Source: Ferroplasmaceae archaeon UBA567
Lineage (GTDB): Archaea > Thermoplasmatota > Thermoplasmata > Thermoplasmatales > Thermoplasmataceae
NCBI GenBank assembly: GCA_002505185.1
Contig: DAUP01000071.1
Coordinates: 1 to 14,601 of the forward strand
DNA: 14,601 nucleotides
Direction: 5' to 3'
Every line of letters starts with the position of its first letter. The first letter of the stretch is position 1. Shown one piece after another: positions 7,398-14,601 of the stretch. The notes under the pieces are model-generated. The model did no database searches, was not told where the DNA came from, and saw only the letters and a program-made list of their open reading frames with translations. A program made the position numbers and the translations under genes.

Positions 7398-7525
7398 CCT
7401 CACATTTCTTATCTGAACCGTTGTTCCAGGGAATAAACTCATTAATTGGCGTCCTGGATTTCCCACTAGGAATGTGTTGAATACAAAGGTATATATTGGA
7501 TTATACATTATGTTATGTAAGCACT

Positions 7526-9172
7526 ATGTACGTGGATGTTAGTAAATCGATACAGTATGGGAAGACATACACCAGATATCTCCTGAGAGAATCCTACAGA
7601 GATAATGGCAAGGTAAAACAGAGAACCATTGCAAACATTTCACACTGTTCTCCTGAAGAGATTCAGGCAATAAGGCTTGCACTGAAGTACAAAGGAAATA
7701 TCTCCGATGTTCTCAGGGACGGTGATGAGATACATTCATCACAGGGTCACTCTGTTGGTGCAGTGTATTCATTGTTCAAGGTGGCACAGGAATTTGGCAT
7801 AGCGAAGGCTTTGGGAAATACGGAGGAAGCAAAACGTTCACTGTGGATGATACTTGCCAGGATCATAGAACCGGGATCAAGAATGGCAAATGTGAGACTG
7901 GCACAGAGACATTCTGCCATAGACATACTCGGTATGGAGAATTTCAACGAGGATGATCTGTACGATGCAATGGACTGGATAGAATCGAACCAGAGATCCA
8001 TTGAGAAGAGGCTCTTCAGTTCAAGATATAAGGGAAAGATACCTTCACTGTACCTGTATGATGTCACATCCAGTTACCTGGAAGGGGAGAAGAATGAATA
8101 CGCTGAATTTGGATACAACCGTGACAAAAAGAGAGGAAAGATGCAGATTGTCATCGGCCTTCTGACGGATGATGATGGATGGCCGGTATCCATTGAGGTC
8201 TTCAGGGGAAACACATCGGATGTGAAGACATTCACATCACAGATAAAGAAACTCGCAGATGATTTCGGATGTGAATCTGTAACAATGGTTGGAGACCGTG
8301 GCATGATCAAGACGGAACAGATTGCGGATCTATCAGAAGAGCGTTTCTATTACATAACAGCAACAACAAAGGCACAGATGGAGACACTCCTGAAAGAGAA
8401 AATCATACAGATGGAACTGTTCACTGAGAAGTTATGCGAGATTGAGAATAACGGCATAAGATACATACTGAGAAGAAACCCCGTGAGGGCAAAGGAGATC
8501 GAAGATAACAGGAACGGGAAGGTTGAAAAGATCAGGAAGATAACAGACGAAAGGAATATGTATCTGTCTGAACATCCAAAGGCTGGCGTTTCAACAGCCA
8601 TTGCTGCTGTTAATGAGAGAATCAAAAAGCTGAAGGTGTCAGGCTTCACCTACATTGATGCCACAGATCGGGTACTGACAGTAAGAATTGATGAAAAGGC
8701 CATGAAGGAGGAATCATACCTTGACGGCTGTTATGTCATCAGATCGAACCTTCCCGTAGATCAGGGAAGTACAGAGATAATCCACCAGAGATACAAGGAT
8801 CTGTCAAACGTGGAATGGGCATTCAGGACGATGAAATCTGACACCATAGAATTACGTCCAGTACATGTAAGAAAGAAATCTCGCACAAGAGCCCATGTGT
8901 TTATTGCCATGCTGTCGTATGTGATAGAGAAACATCTCAGGGAGAAGTGGATGGATATCAATATCACCGTTGAAGAGGGCATACATGAATTATCGTCCAT
9001 AAACTGCATTTCAGTTCATGCCGGCACAACCAGTTACAACCAGATACCTGAACCAAGGGATCTGGGTTCAAAACTTCTCAAAGCGCTTTCAGTCACCCTT
9101 CCAAAGGCAATCACAAGCAGTGACATATGTGTATCCACAAGGAAAAAACTGGAACTTAAACGGAAGAAGTAG
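7526..9172 (+). CDS. IS1634/IS4-type DDE transposase
   Basis: This 548-residue transposase has the N-terminal block MYVDVSKSIQYGKTYTRYLL and RESYRDNGKVKQRTIANI, typical of IS1634-like enzymes. Numbering from ATG 7526, the DDE catalytic core is visible as D179 in LYLYDVTSSYLE, D257 in MVGDRGM and E430 in the YKDLSNVEWAFRTMKS signature (Y, E and K spaced as in the IS4/IS1634 group). A long insertion rich in beta and helical segments (residues about 275-415) separates the second D and the E. An upstream TTG at 7496 would add 10 residues but starts inside the likely promoter region (gtatatat at 7489-7496), so ATG 7526 is preferred. The enzyme cuts and joins the element ends. All catalytic residues are present. 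Confidence 0.9.
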   Translation: MYVDVSKSIQYGKTYTRYLLRESYRDNGKVKQRTIANISHCSPEEIQAIRLALKYKGNISDVLRDGDEIHSSQGHSVGAVYSLFKVAQEFGIAKALGNTEEAKRSLWMILARIIEPGSRMANVRLAQRHSAIDILGMENFNEDDLYDAMDWIESNQRSIEKRLFSSRYKGKIPSLYLYDVTSSYLEGEKNEYAEFGYNRDKKRGKMQIVIGLLTDDDGWPVSIEVFRGNTSDVKTFTSQIKKLADDFGCESVTMVGDRGMIKTEQIADLSEERFYYITATTKAQMETLLKEKIIQMELFTEKLCEIENNGIRYILRRNPVRAKEIEDNRNGKVEKIRKITDERNMYLSEHPKAGVSTAIAAVNERIKKLKVSGFTYIDATDRVLTVRIDEKAMKEESYLDGCYVIRSNLPVDQGSTEIIHQRYKDLSNVEWAFRTMKSDTIELRPVHVRKKSRTRAHVFIAMLSYVIEKHLREKWMDINITVEEGIHELSSINCISVHAGTTSYNQIPEPRDLGSKLLKALSVTLPKAITSSDICVSTRKKLELKRKK

Positions 9173-9214
9173 GAAAACACGCTGTTCCTGTAAGATTCTT
9201 TGCTTTAATTTTCA

Positions 9215-9225
9215 TGGAACTTCCG
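9215..9225. repeat. Right terminal inverted repeat core of the IS
   Basis: tggaacttccg is the exact complement of the left-end core, 43 bases after the transposase stop. A partial copy of the same motif (tggaactt, 9150-9157) lies inside the last codons of the transposase gene. Confidence 0.65.
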
Positions 9226-9341
9226 CTGTAAATAGCATAAATATAAGGAATGTATATTCATGTATTATCCATTACATATGATTAAAATCACTTCACATTT
9301 GTGAGAATTAAACCATGAATAAAATTCGGATATAAATCAAC

Positions 9342-10463
9342 TTACCACGAACTTATGAACAGGTTCCTTATATCATCCATACCTGCATCTGCGGGATTTG
9401 TTATTATCCCTGTAGATTCAGATGCGAGGTTTACCAGTTTATCCAGGTTGGCATTAAAGGTTTTCTCATCTAGTCCTGCTTCAGAGACCCTGGTGGCCTG
9501 TCCTATATCCCTAAATATATGAACTATGGATTGATCCAGAGTTTTTTCTCTGTATTCCTCAGGAATTATATTATTAAGCCGGTTATATTTTTCCCTCACA
9601 GAATCATAATTGAACCTTATGACATTGGGAAGAACTACCCCGACCGATTTCCCATGAACTACATGAAAAATGGCTCCCAACGAGTGCCCGAGAGCATGTG
9701 CAAGTCCAATCTGTGAATTGGAAAATGACAGGCCTGCCATAGATGCCCCAATATGTATATTGTTTCTCAACTCCATATTTTCCGGATTTTTTACCAGTTT
9801 GACAATAGATGGTATGATGAGATCAATAGCTTTTTCTGCCATGGCATCAGAATATGGATTGCTCCACCTGCTTGTATATCCCTCTATTGCGTGGGTGATT
9901 GCGTCTGTTGCAGTATTTATTGTCTGCGCTTTCGGTAAAGATTTCACCATTTGCGGATCCAGGATAGCATAGTCAGGCATTATTTCTGGAGATGCCAGTT
10001 CATCCTTTCTTACTTCCATTTCATCAGAAACCATTGCGGCCCATGTGCATTCTGATCCGGTTCCACTGGTGGTTGGAATTGCAATTAAATGGCTCTTTTT
10101 TCTCAAATTAAGTTTTACCAGAGGGGTTACATCATAGAATTCAAGATCAGGGCGTTCATATTTAAAGAATAAAATTTTTGAACTGTCTATAACCGATCCC
10201 CCGCCTATGGATATAAAATATTCCGGAGAGAAATTATTTATGTCATCTAAATGTTTTGCCATATCCCTGTATTTTGGCTCCTCGGGAATATCATCCACTA
10301 TTAATATCTCAGTATCAGGCATATTGCCCTTAACTATGTCAACTAGGCCAGCTCTCCTGATGTTTTTATCTGTCACTATTACTGCTTTTTTTATTGATAA
10401 TGTTTCAAGAAATGAAAGCGAATCTTCTCCAAATATAACTTGAGGGGATCTAAAATACCACAT
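9342..10463 (-). CDS. Iron-type (group III) alcohol dehydrogenase
   Basis: The protein has 373 residues. It has the dinucleotide-binding GGGS (87-90), the PTTSGTGSE block (130-138), and all four metal ligands of the family at the spacing seen in FucO: D187 and H191 in DAITH, H256 in GLAHALGH and H270 in VVHGKS. It should interconvert an alcohol and an aldehyde or ketone with NAD(P)H in the cytosol. The lack of an N-terminal extension and the short length are normal. It is the last gene of the minus-strand cluster after the SDR, with a 123-base gap that holds a T7 tract and a promoter, so it is probably transcribed separately as well. The start is fixed by a ggggggtg-like Shine-Dalgarno site (10475-10469) five bases upstream. 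The actual substrate is unknown; the setting suggests a glycerol- or lipid-derived alcohol. Confidence 0.88.
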   Translation of the reverse strand: MWYFRSPQVIFGEDSLSFLETLSIKKAVIVTDKNIRRAGLVDIVKGNMPDTEILIVDDIPEEPKYRDMAKHLDDINNFSPEYFISIGGGSVIDSSKILFFKYERPDLEFYDVTPLVKLNLRKKSHLIAIPTTSGTGSECTWAAMVSDEMEVRKDELASPEIMPDYAILDPQMVKSLPKAQTINTATDAITHAIEGYTSRWSNPYSDAMAEKAIDLIIPSIVKLVKNPENMELRNNIHIGASMAGLSFSNSQIGLAHALGHSLGAIFHVVHGKSVGVVLPNVIRFNYDSVREKYNRLNNIIPEEYREKTLDQSIVHIFRDIGQATRVSEAGLDEKTFNANLDKLVNLASESTGIITNPADAGMDDIRNLFISSW

Positions 10464-10586
10464 TTACACACCCCCTATCTATTCTTGAAATATTAAATTC
10501 CATATAGAGCATTGACCTATTAAAAAAACACATGATAAATATACTCTTTATCCCTATATTAATATTATTGTTTGAACATTAGAACC
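10464..10586 (-). promoter_or_regulatory. Leader, SD and promoter region of the alcohol dehydrogenase
   Basis: Reading the minus strand, ctatatgg (about 10507-10500) could act as a TATA box. It would give a start near 10479 and a leader of about 16 bases containing the Shine-Dalgarno-like gggggtg (10475-10469), five bases before the ATG. A leadered message would contrast with the leaderless genes elsewhere in the window. Confidence 0.5.
10522..10528 (-). terminator. U-tract terminator after the SDR gene
   Basis: On the minus strand a run of seven T (complement of 10522-10528) follows the SDR stop by about 60 bases and precedes the next promoter-like element. Archaeal intrinsic termination needs only such a U-tract. 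No hairpin is evident. Confidence 0.4.
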
Positions 10587-11348
10587 CTACCTGAAATAAT
10601 CTGTAGCCATCTGTTCTCCACCGGAATCTATGGTTATAACCTGTCCGGTCATTGATTCATTCCTGATTAAATAGAGAACAGTATCTGCAACCTCATCCGG
10701 CTCTATTAGCTTTCCAGTAAGGGTGAATTTTTTGGCAAAATCCTGTTCGTTAAGATCCATTATTTTTAACAAACTGTCTCCCATCCTTGTTTTCACAACC
10801 CCGGGGGCCACACCATTGACTCTTATATTGTAGGGAGCCAGTTCCAGGGAAAGAGATTTTGTAAGGCTTATCAGTGCTGCTTTGGTCATGCCGTACAGAG
10901 ATAATCCTGGAAATGGTGATATTCCGGCCAGTGATGCCATATTTATTATGACACCTTTTTGTGAAATATTCATGAATTCTTTTGAAAGCCATATGGGTGA
11001 AAATAGATTGGTAGTGAACATTGCCTGAAGATGATTTTCATCTGTGCTTCCGAATGGTTCCACAAAACCAACACCTGCATTATTGACCAGAATGTTGGGA
11101 TTTCCGAATCTTTCATTCGTGTCACTGAAAATTCTTTTTCTACCCTCTCCGGTGGAAACATCAGCAACCACAAGAATTCCCTCCGAAATGCTATTAATTT
11201 CCTTCAGTGTTTCCATACCTTCATCCACATGCTTTCTGACGTTGACAACAACCTTTCCCCCCGCCTCTGCAAGTTTAATTGCAATTGATTTTCCGATTCC
11301 CCTTCCAGATCCTGTTACAATACATACTTTATCTTTTATATCATACAT
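10587..11348 (-). CDS. Short-chain dehydrogenase/reductase (FabG-like)
   Basis: This is a classical SDR of 253 residues from the preferred start. Visible are the cofactor motif TGSGRGIG (residues 12-19), NNAG (89-92), an active-site Asn in TTNLFSP (114), the catalytic Ser in NMASLAG (139) and Y152-x3-K156 in YGMTK. A PGVVKTRM segment follows, as does a C-terminal SGGE. It reduces a ketone or oxidises an alcohol with NAD(P)H. No Asp or Arg clearly fixes the coenzyme. ATG 11348 (MYDIKDKVCIVTG) is preferred because it lies the usual few residues before the first strand and follows gcgggga. A longer frame starts at 11369 near the expected leaderless start of a TATA-like attaaatatgg (11394-11385), adding seven residues. 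It is 59 bases after the lipid kinase gene. In the setting it could be a keto-reductase acting on a DHAP-derived lipid. Confidence 0.85.
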   Translation of the reverse strand: MYDIKDKVCIVTGSGRGIGKSIAIKLAEAGGKVVVNVRKHVDEGMETLKEINSISEGILVVADVSTGEGRKRIFSDTNERFGNPNILVNNAGVGFVEPFGSTDENHLQAMFTTNLFSPIWLSKEFMNISQKGVIINMASLAGISPFPGLSLYGMTKAALISLTKSLSLELAPYNIRVNGVAPGVVKTRMGDSLLKIMDLNEQDFAKKFTLTGKLIEPDEVADTVLYLIRNESMTGQVITIDSGGEQMATDYFR

Positions 11349-11384
11349 AATTATCCCCGCCATATTCATTGAATTTTTCTTATT

Positions 11385-11395
11385 CCATATTTAAT
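11385..11395 (-). promoter_or_regulatory. TATA-like element ahead of the SDR gene
   Basis: On the minus strand aattaaatatgg is centred about 25 bases before 11366, between the lipid kinase stop and the SDR start. This suggests that the SDR has an internal promoter in addition to any read-through from the upstream genes. Confidence 0.4.
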
Positions 11396-11407
11396 TCAAA
11401 ATTCTAT

Positions 11408-12295
11408 TTAAGACTTGTTTAATGATGTATTACCTAATTCCTGGAAAAGCTTCAGGGCATTATGGCAGGATTCAATAGTGAAAGTGTTGGCATTAATTGT
11501 TTCTCCATCTATTTCCACAATGCTGTTGCAGTTAACGCTGATTTTTTGAGCCCTTCTGTTTATCACATATTTATCCCTTATGTAGGTACCATTACGCAGA
11601 GACAACAATTTGAATAGAATTCTGATTTTTGGCATGTACTTTATTATATGCACATCAAGAAATCCATCATCTATAAGGGATTCGGTTGATGCGTGTATTC
11701 CCTTTCCATAATACTGGCCGTTTGCAATTATTATATCTATGATATTTTCATGAAAACTTTCCTTTCCAACTTCTATATCCGACATGACCGGCTTCATTTT
11801 CATAATGCACGAAAGTATTGCGTGAATAAAGGTTAATCCACTTCTATGCCGGATGGAATTAACCCTTTCCATTACCATGCCACCGAGTCCTGATTCCATG
11901 ATATTTATAAAATATCGGGATTCTCCGTTTATATGAACAAGTCCGAGATCTATATTTCTGAATTTTCCAGTGGAGATGATCTCTGGAATTTCTTTAATGT
12001 TTACGCGCCCGATCGTTCTGGACAAGTCGGAACCTGTGCCAGCAGGAACAGGAACCAGAACTATATCTTTTCCAGCCAGAGCCTGTACTGCATAATTTAT
12101 TGTTCCGTCACCCCCAACTGTAATGAGGTATTTTATATCTAAATTCTTTTCAATAAAATTAATAAAATTCTGCGGGTTTTTTTCTGTGTATGAAGAAGTT
12201 ACATCATAATTATTCAACAACAATCGGATCTCCTCCATTATCCTGCCCGCATTTCCCGAACCAGCATATTCATTTCCCAGTATGTGGATCCTCAT
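11408..12295 (-). CDS. Diacylglycerol-kinase-family lipid kinase (YegS/DagK-like)
   Basis: This 295-residue protein has the hallmarks of the DAGK catalytic fold: an N-terminal GNEYAGSGNAG (7-17), the ATP-binding TVGGDGT (59-65), PAGTGSD (84-90) where the family has P-x-G-T-x-N-D, and the C-terminal SLIDDGFLDVHII. These enzymes phosphorylate a lipid or polyisoprenoid alcohol with ATP. The usual Asn in GTxND is Ser89 here. No membrane segment is present, so it probably associates peripherally. The start overlaps the end of the GlpD-like gene by 26 bases and has a full archaeal Shine-Dalgarno site, so the two are co-translated. Archaeal relatives may act on archaetidic or geranylgeranyl-type lipids. 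The substrate cannot be read from the sequence. Sphingosine kinase or NAD kinase relatives are less likely. Confidence 0.85.
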   Translation of the reverse strand: MRIHILGNEYAGSGNAGRIMEEIRLLLNNYDVTSSYTEKNPQNFINFIEKNLDIKYLITVGGDGTINYAVQALAGKDIVLVPVPAGTGSDLSRTIGRVNIKEIPEIISTGKFRNIDLGLVHINGESRYFINIMESGLGGMVMERVNSIRHRSGLTFIHAILSCIMKMKPVMSDIEVGKESFHENIIDIIIANGQYYGKGIHASTESLIDDGFLDVHIIKYMPKIRILFKLLSLRNGTYIRDKYVINRRAQKISVNCNSIVEIDGETINANTFTIESCHNALKLFQELGNTSLNKS

Positions 12296-13625
12296 GGCTC
12301 ACCTCCATTAATGTATAAATTCTTTCCTCCATTGATTTCCCAAGATCCGGTGAATAAATGCTTAAGGCCAGTCTCCGCCTTATGATATCTTCCGGTTTTA
12401 CCGGGCATTCGTATTTTATTATTTCTTCCAGGCTCTGAGACTTCCTTGAATAATCTATATATGGCATATTCTTTATTTTCAGTGGTTTGTTCAATATACC
12501 CGAAACAATTTTAGCTGTCTTTCTTGCACCTACCCTGTAATCTGTTATTTTGCCCCCAAGTACGGAGATGAAATTATCAATCACCGATATTTTGAAATCC
12601 CTTGATATCTTTCCAGGGTCATTTCCAGCACCCAGTAAAACTCTTATTCCTGAGAAAGCAGCAATAATTTTATCTTCTTTAAATTCTGGGAAGAATGGAC
12701 TTATGCTTTCAATCAGGTACCTGATATCTTCCCTATTTATAGAAAAATCATCAGGATTATCTATAAATTTGTCAGTTGTTCCAATATATGCTACCTCCCC
12801 TGAAGGTATAATAAAAAGTTGCCTGCCATCAATGAGGGATTTGATAACAGCCGCATTTTTTCTTCCCCAGACAGAAAAGGGAAAAACAATATGAATTCCC
12901 TTGCTGAGCCTGAAATTTTGTTCTGTGGGCATTCCTGCTATCTCTAATACCCCGTTACCCCAGGGTCCAGCTGCATTTATAACTATCCTGGAGTTGATTG
13001 TTTTATGCGTTCCAGAAATACTGTCATAAATTGTAATACTGTAAGCTCCATTGTATTTTTTTATTGCCTTTGCTTCCATGTAGTTCAGGCAAGATGCTCC
13101 ATGCCTCTGGGCTGAAACTATGTTATAAATCACGAGTTCTGAGTCCACAGTAATTCCATCCATATAGCTATAATATCCATCTATTCCCCCTGGATAAGTT
13201 CCAGTATTCCTGACATGCCGGGTCAATGGGAATTTTCCAGACAATAAATTGTAAAGCGACATTCCGATTCCAAGTTCTATCCTGTTCCACATCTTTTTTC
13301 CGGTAAATATATGAAATTCTATAGGCCTGACTATATCAGTATGCCCAATAAGATAATTTCTCTCCTTTAAAAGTCGAAAAACCTCCAGAAATCTACCATT
13401 CTGAAGATATCTTAATCCCCCGTGGATAAGCTTTGATGATCCGGAACTGGTACCAGAAGAGAAATCGTTTTTTTCAACCAGCAATGTGCTCACACCGTTT
13501 TCTGCCAGTATATTTGCAATTCCGGCTCCGGTTATTCCACCGCCTATTATAGTCACCTCATATGTCTTGCCCTCTATGGAATTAATGATGTTCTTCCTGG
13601 TATCTCTGGAGAATTCATCACTCAT
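12270..13625 (-). CDS. glpD: GlpD-type FAD-dependent glycerol-3-phosphate dehydrogenase
   Basis: This 451-residue flavoprotein (preferred start) opens with EVTIIGGGITGAGIANILAE (GGGITG at 28-33) followed by DFSSGTSSGSSKLIHGGLRYL, the diagnostic GlpD signature. Later blocks IPSGEVAYIGTTD, GIRVLLGAG and VLGGKITDYRVGARKTA match the family, which oxidises sn-glycerol-3-phosphate to DHAP and passes electrons to quinone at the membrane. The C-terminal domain (about 375-451) is short, so the protein is some 50 residues smaller than E. coli GlpD. ATG 13625 overlaps the upstream stop by eight bases and follows a gggtgg-like SD (13635-13630). An ATG at 13655 would give ten more residues but has no SD. 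No glycerol kinase or facilitator gene lies in the window. Archaeal membrane lipids use glycerol-1-phosphate, so a G3P enzyme here implies imported glycerol or a separate lipid route. Confidence 0.86.
   Translation of the reverse strand: MSDEFSRDTRKNIINSIEGKTYEVTIIGGGITGAGIANILAENGVSTLLVEKNDFSSGTSSGSSKLIHGGLRYLQNGRFLEVFRLLKERNYLIGHTDIVRPIEFHIFTGKKMWNRIELGIGMSLYNLLSGKFPLTRHVRNTGTYPGGIDGYYSYMDGITVDSELVIYNIVSAQRHGASCLNYMEAKAIKKYNGAYSITIYDSISGTHKTINSRIVINAAGPWGNGVLEIAGMPTEQNFRLSKGIHIVFPFSVWGRKNAAVIKSLIDGRQLFIIPSGEVAYIGTTDKFIDNPDDFSINREDIRYLIESISPFFPEFKEDKIIAAFSGIRVLLGAGNDPGKISRDFKISVIDNFISVLGGKITDYRVGARKTAKIVSGILNKPLKIKNMPYIDYSRKSQSLEEIIKYECPVKPEDIIRRRLALSIYSPDLGKSMEERIYTLMEVSHEDPHTGK
12299..12306 (-). 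promoter_or_regulatory. Strong Shine-Dalgarno site for the lipid kinase
   Basis: On the minus strand ggaggtga (12306-12299) matches the archaeal 16S 3' end fully and lies three bases before ATG 12295, inside the coding end of the upstream GlpD-like gene. It fixes the start and shows that SD-led initiation is used for internal operon genes. Confidence 0.85.
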
Positions 13626-14601
13626 TTTTCCACCCGGAGAAGAGATTGTCATCAAGCAGAGATTGCATTCTTATTTTATTAGGATGCTGATATTTCTTAA
13701 GGTACGTGCCCATGCCGTGATGATCTGACAGCGCGGCCCCCATTTTTATAAAATTATTCATTATACTTTCCCGTACTGCACTGAGGTCTTCCATGGCATT
13801 TTCCGATCTTATTATGAAGGTAAAATAAATGCATGCACCTGTTTCATACATATGGGAGAGATGTGCCATTATAATGCCCTTAAATCCCCTTTCCTTTTCA
13901 ATTGAATGAAATTTCTGGATGGTGCTTTCATGAAGGGCTGGAATAACATCCCACATTGCAGAGGTTTCCAGGGTATCCGGTACATATCCATGTTTCCAGA
14001 GAATATTTGCCATTGCAGGTCTTGTATATCTTTCCCTGAACCACTGCCTGGCTGGAAATGATCCCGCTGAAATGCCGCCTGAAATTTTATCCGGGAACTG
14101 TGAATTATTATTTACTCCTATCATCATTGCCCCTTTTCCGACACCACGCATTTTAAGATAGTTCAAAAACAGCCTTTTAAGCGATGAATCGCCTCCACTT
14201 GAAATGGCAATACTGGTTTCGGTTTCATCGGAAAGCCTGAGAATCGTGGGAAACCTATCCATGGTTCTTATTGCTTCTATTCCGTCGTTAAAGCTTTTAA
14301 AGAAGTAGGATTTGAAAAATCTTTTTGCAGGCTGCCGGAAAGTCTTTAGGGTAGCCTCAACTATTAGCCCATATTTCCCCTCACTGCCCAGAAATGCGGA
14401 TTTTGCTGGGAACCCGGATGATTCTCTGGGAACAATTCTGTCATCTATTTCCCCCTGAGACGTTATTGCCCTGACCGAGATAATTGCATTTTCTATACCA
14501 CCATACTGGTTGGATTCCTGTCCGTTTTCCAATGTACCTATCCATCCACCCACGGTCGAGTAGTTAAAGGATTCTGGAAAATTGCCACAGGTATATCCAT
14601 G
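13618..14601 (-). CDS. Alkyl-DHAP-synthase-like FAD-linked oxidase (5' end beyond window)
   Basis: The frame stays open to the right edge, so the gene is partial; 327 C-terminal residues are visible. They begin in the FAD-binding domain (GNFPESFNYSTVGGWIGT and LGSEGKYGLIVEATL, of the PCMH/vanillyl-alcohol-oxidase fold) and continue through the substrate-cap domain. Blocks typical of alkyldihydroxyacetonephosphate synthase are TLETSAMWD, LSHMYETGACIYFTF and the C-terminal LSDHHGMG followed by LFSGW. In eukaryotic AGPS the last motif is HHH; here the first His is Asp. Family members swap an acyl for an alkyl group on DHAP or oxidise 2-hydroxy acids (D-lactate or glycolate type). The gene is immediately upstream of and overlaps glpD. 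The GTG at 14553 is not the true start because homology continues upstream of it. Confidence 0.8.
   Translation of the reverse strand, partial: HGYTCGNFPESFNYSTVGGWIGTLENGQESNQYGGIENAIISVRAITSQGEIDDRIVPRESSGFPAKSAFLGSEGKYGLIVEATLKTFRQPAKRFFKSYFFKSFNDGIEAIRTMDRFPTILRLSDETETSIAISSGGDSSLKRLFLNYLKMRGVGKGAMMIGVNNNSQFPDKISGGISAGSFPARQWFRERYTRPAMANILWKHGYVPDTLETSAMWDVIPALHESTIQKFHSIEKERGFKGIIMAHLSHMYETGACIYFTFIIRSENAMEDLSAVRESIMNNFIKMGAALSDHHGMGTYLKKYQHPNKIRMQSLLDDNLFSGWKNE

Larger units (their letters stand above)
7381..9232 (+). mobile_element. IS1634-like insertion sequence, about 1.85 kb
   Basis: The element holds one transposase gene bounded by inverted sequences: cggaagttcca at 7387-7397 and its exact complement at 9215-9225. 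Flanking bases match partly (ttttaa on the left, complement of ctgtaaa on the right), so imperfect terminal repeats of about 17 bases are likely and the outer limits are uncertain by several bases. The length and single DDE transposase fit the IS1634 family. It lies between the DAO-type gene and the alcohol dehydrogenase gene and disrupts neither. I could not identify a convincing target-site duplication. The transposase frame is intact, so the element may be active. Confidence 0.75.

Noticed and set aside
7425..7458. tccagg and cctgga inverted pair inside the left end of the insertion sequence.
   Set aside because: Six-base arms with a 22-base loop; too weak to call a protective hairpin without other copies for comparison.
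7496..7525. TTG start giving a transposase longer by ten residues.
   Set aside because: It overlaps the TATA-like gtatatat, and the family-typical N-terminus begins at ATG 7526.
9293..9304. Short palindrome tcacatttgtga downstream of the alcohol dehydrogenase gene.
   Set aside because: Five-base arms with no U-tract nearby; such palindromes are expected by chance in AT-rich DNA.
11044..11394. A 116-codon frame antisense to the SDR gene.
   Set aside because: The opposite strand encodes a complete SDR with all catalytic residues; the antisense product is low-complexity and has no motif.
14551..14553. GTG as the start of the FAD-linked oxidase.
   Set aside because: The frame continues open to the window edge with conserved residues (FPESFNYST) before this codon, so the true start is outside.

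Overview
The window looks like a chromosomal segment from an acidophilic archaeon of the Thermoplasmatales type (Ferroplasma, Acidiplasma or a relative). This rests on moderately AT-rich DNA, TATA boxes about 25 bases before start codons (so many mRNAs would be leaderless), a few strong archaeal Shine-Dalgarno sites inside operons, an IS1634-like transposase, and abundant MFS, NCS1 and GNAT genes. It is inference; no rRNA or marker gene is present.

Layout from left to right. Bases 1-210 hold a decayed 5' fragment of an NCS1 permease gene that resembles the intact permease at 1244-2683. Between the two copies, on the minus strand, lies a very AT-rich MntA/HepT toxin-antitoxin pair (1096 to 297; about 22% G+C over HepT). 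The permease is followed by a minus-strand GNAT acetyltransferase (3406-2711) and a DHA2-type multidrug MFS exporter (5146-3461). The exporter has a leaderless promoter with a perfect 11-bp-arm palindrome directly upstream of its TATA box, a likely operator. Divergent from it is a second, degenerate GNAT-like protein (6012) and then a DAO-family FAD oxidoreductase (6122-7360). An IS1634-like element (about 7381-9232) with short inverted ends lies in the gap after it.

The right third is a minus-strand cluster of five genes, transcribed from beyond the right edge inwards. It comprises an alkyl-DHAP-synthase-like FAD oxidase (cut by the window edge), a GlpD-type glycerol-3-phosphate dehydrogenase, a diacylglycerol-kinase-family lipid kinase, a short-chain dehydrogenase and an iron-type alcohol dehydrogenase. 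The first three overlap one another or are tightly coupled. The last two follow their own promoter-like sequences.

Taken together these activities (DHAP formation, alkyl exchange on DHAP, ketone reduction, lipid phosphorylation, alcohol/aldehyde interconversion) match the steps of bacterial/eukaryotic-type ether-glycerolipid metabolism. That is unexpected in an archaeon, whose own ether lipids are built on glycerol-1-phosphate by unrelated enzymes. The simpler alternative is a glycerol or lipid-derived polyol catabolic cluster. This gene set is the most interesting system in the window. No tRNA, rRNA or CRISPR array was seen.
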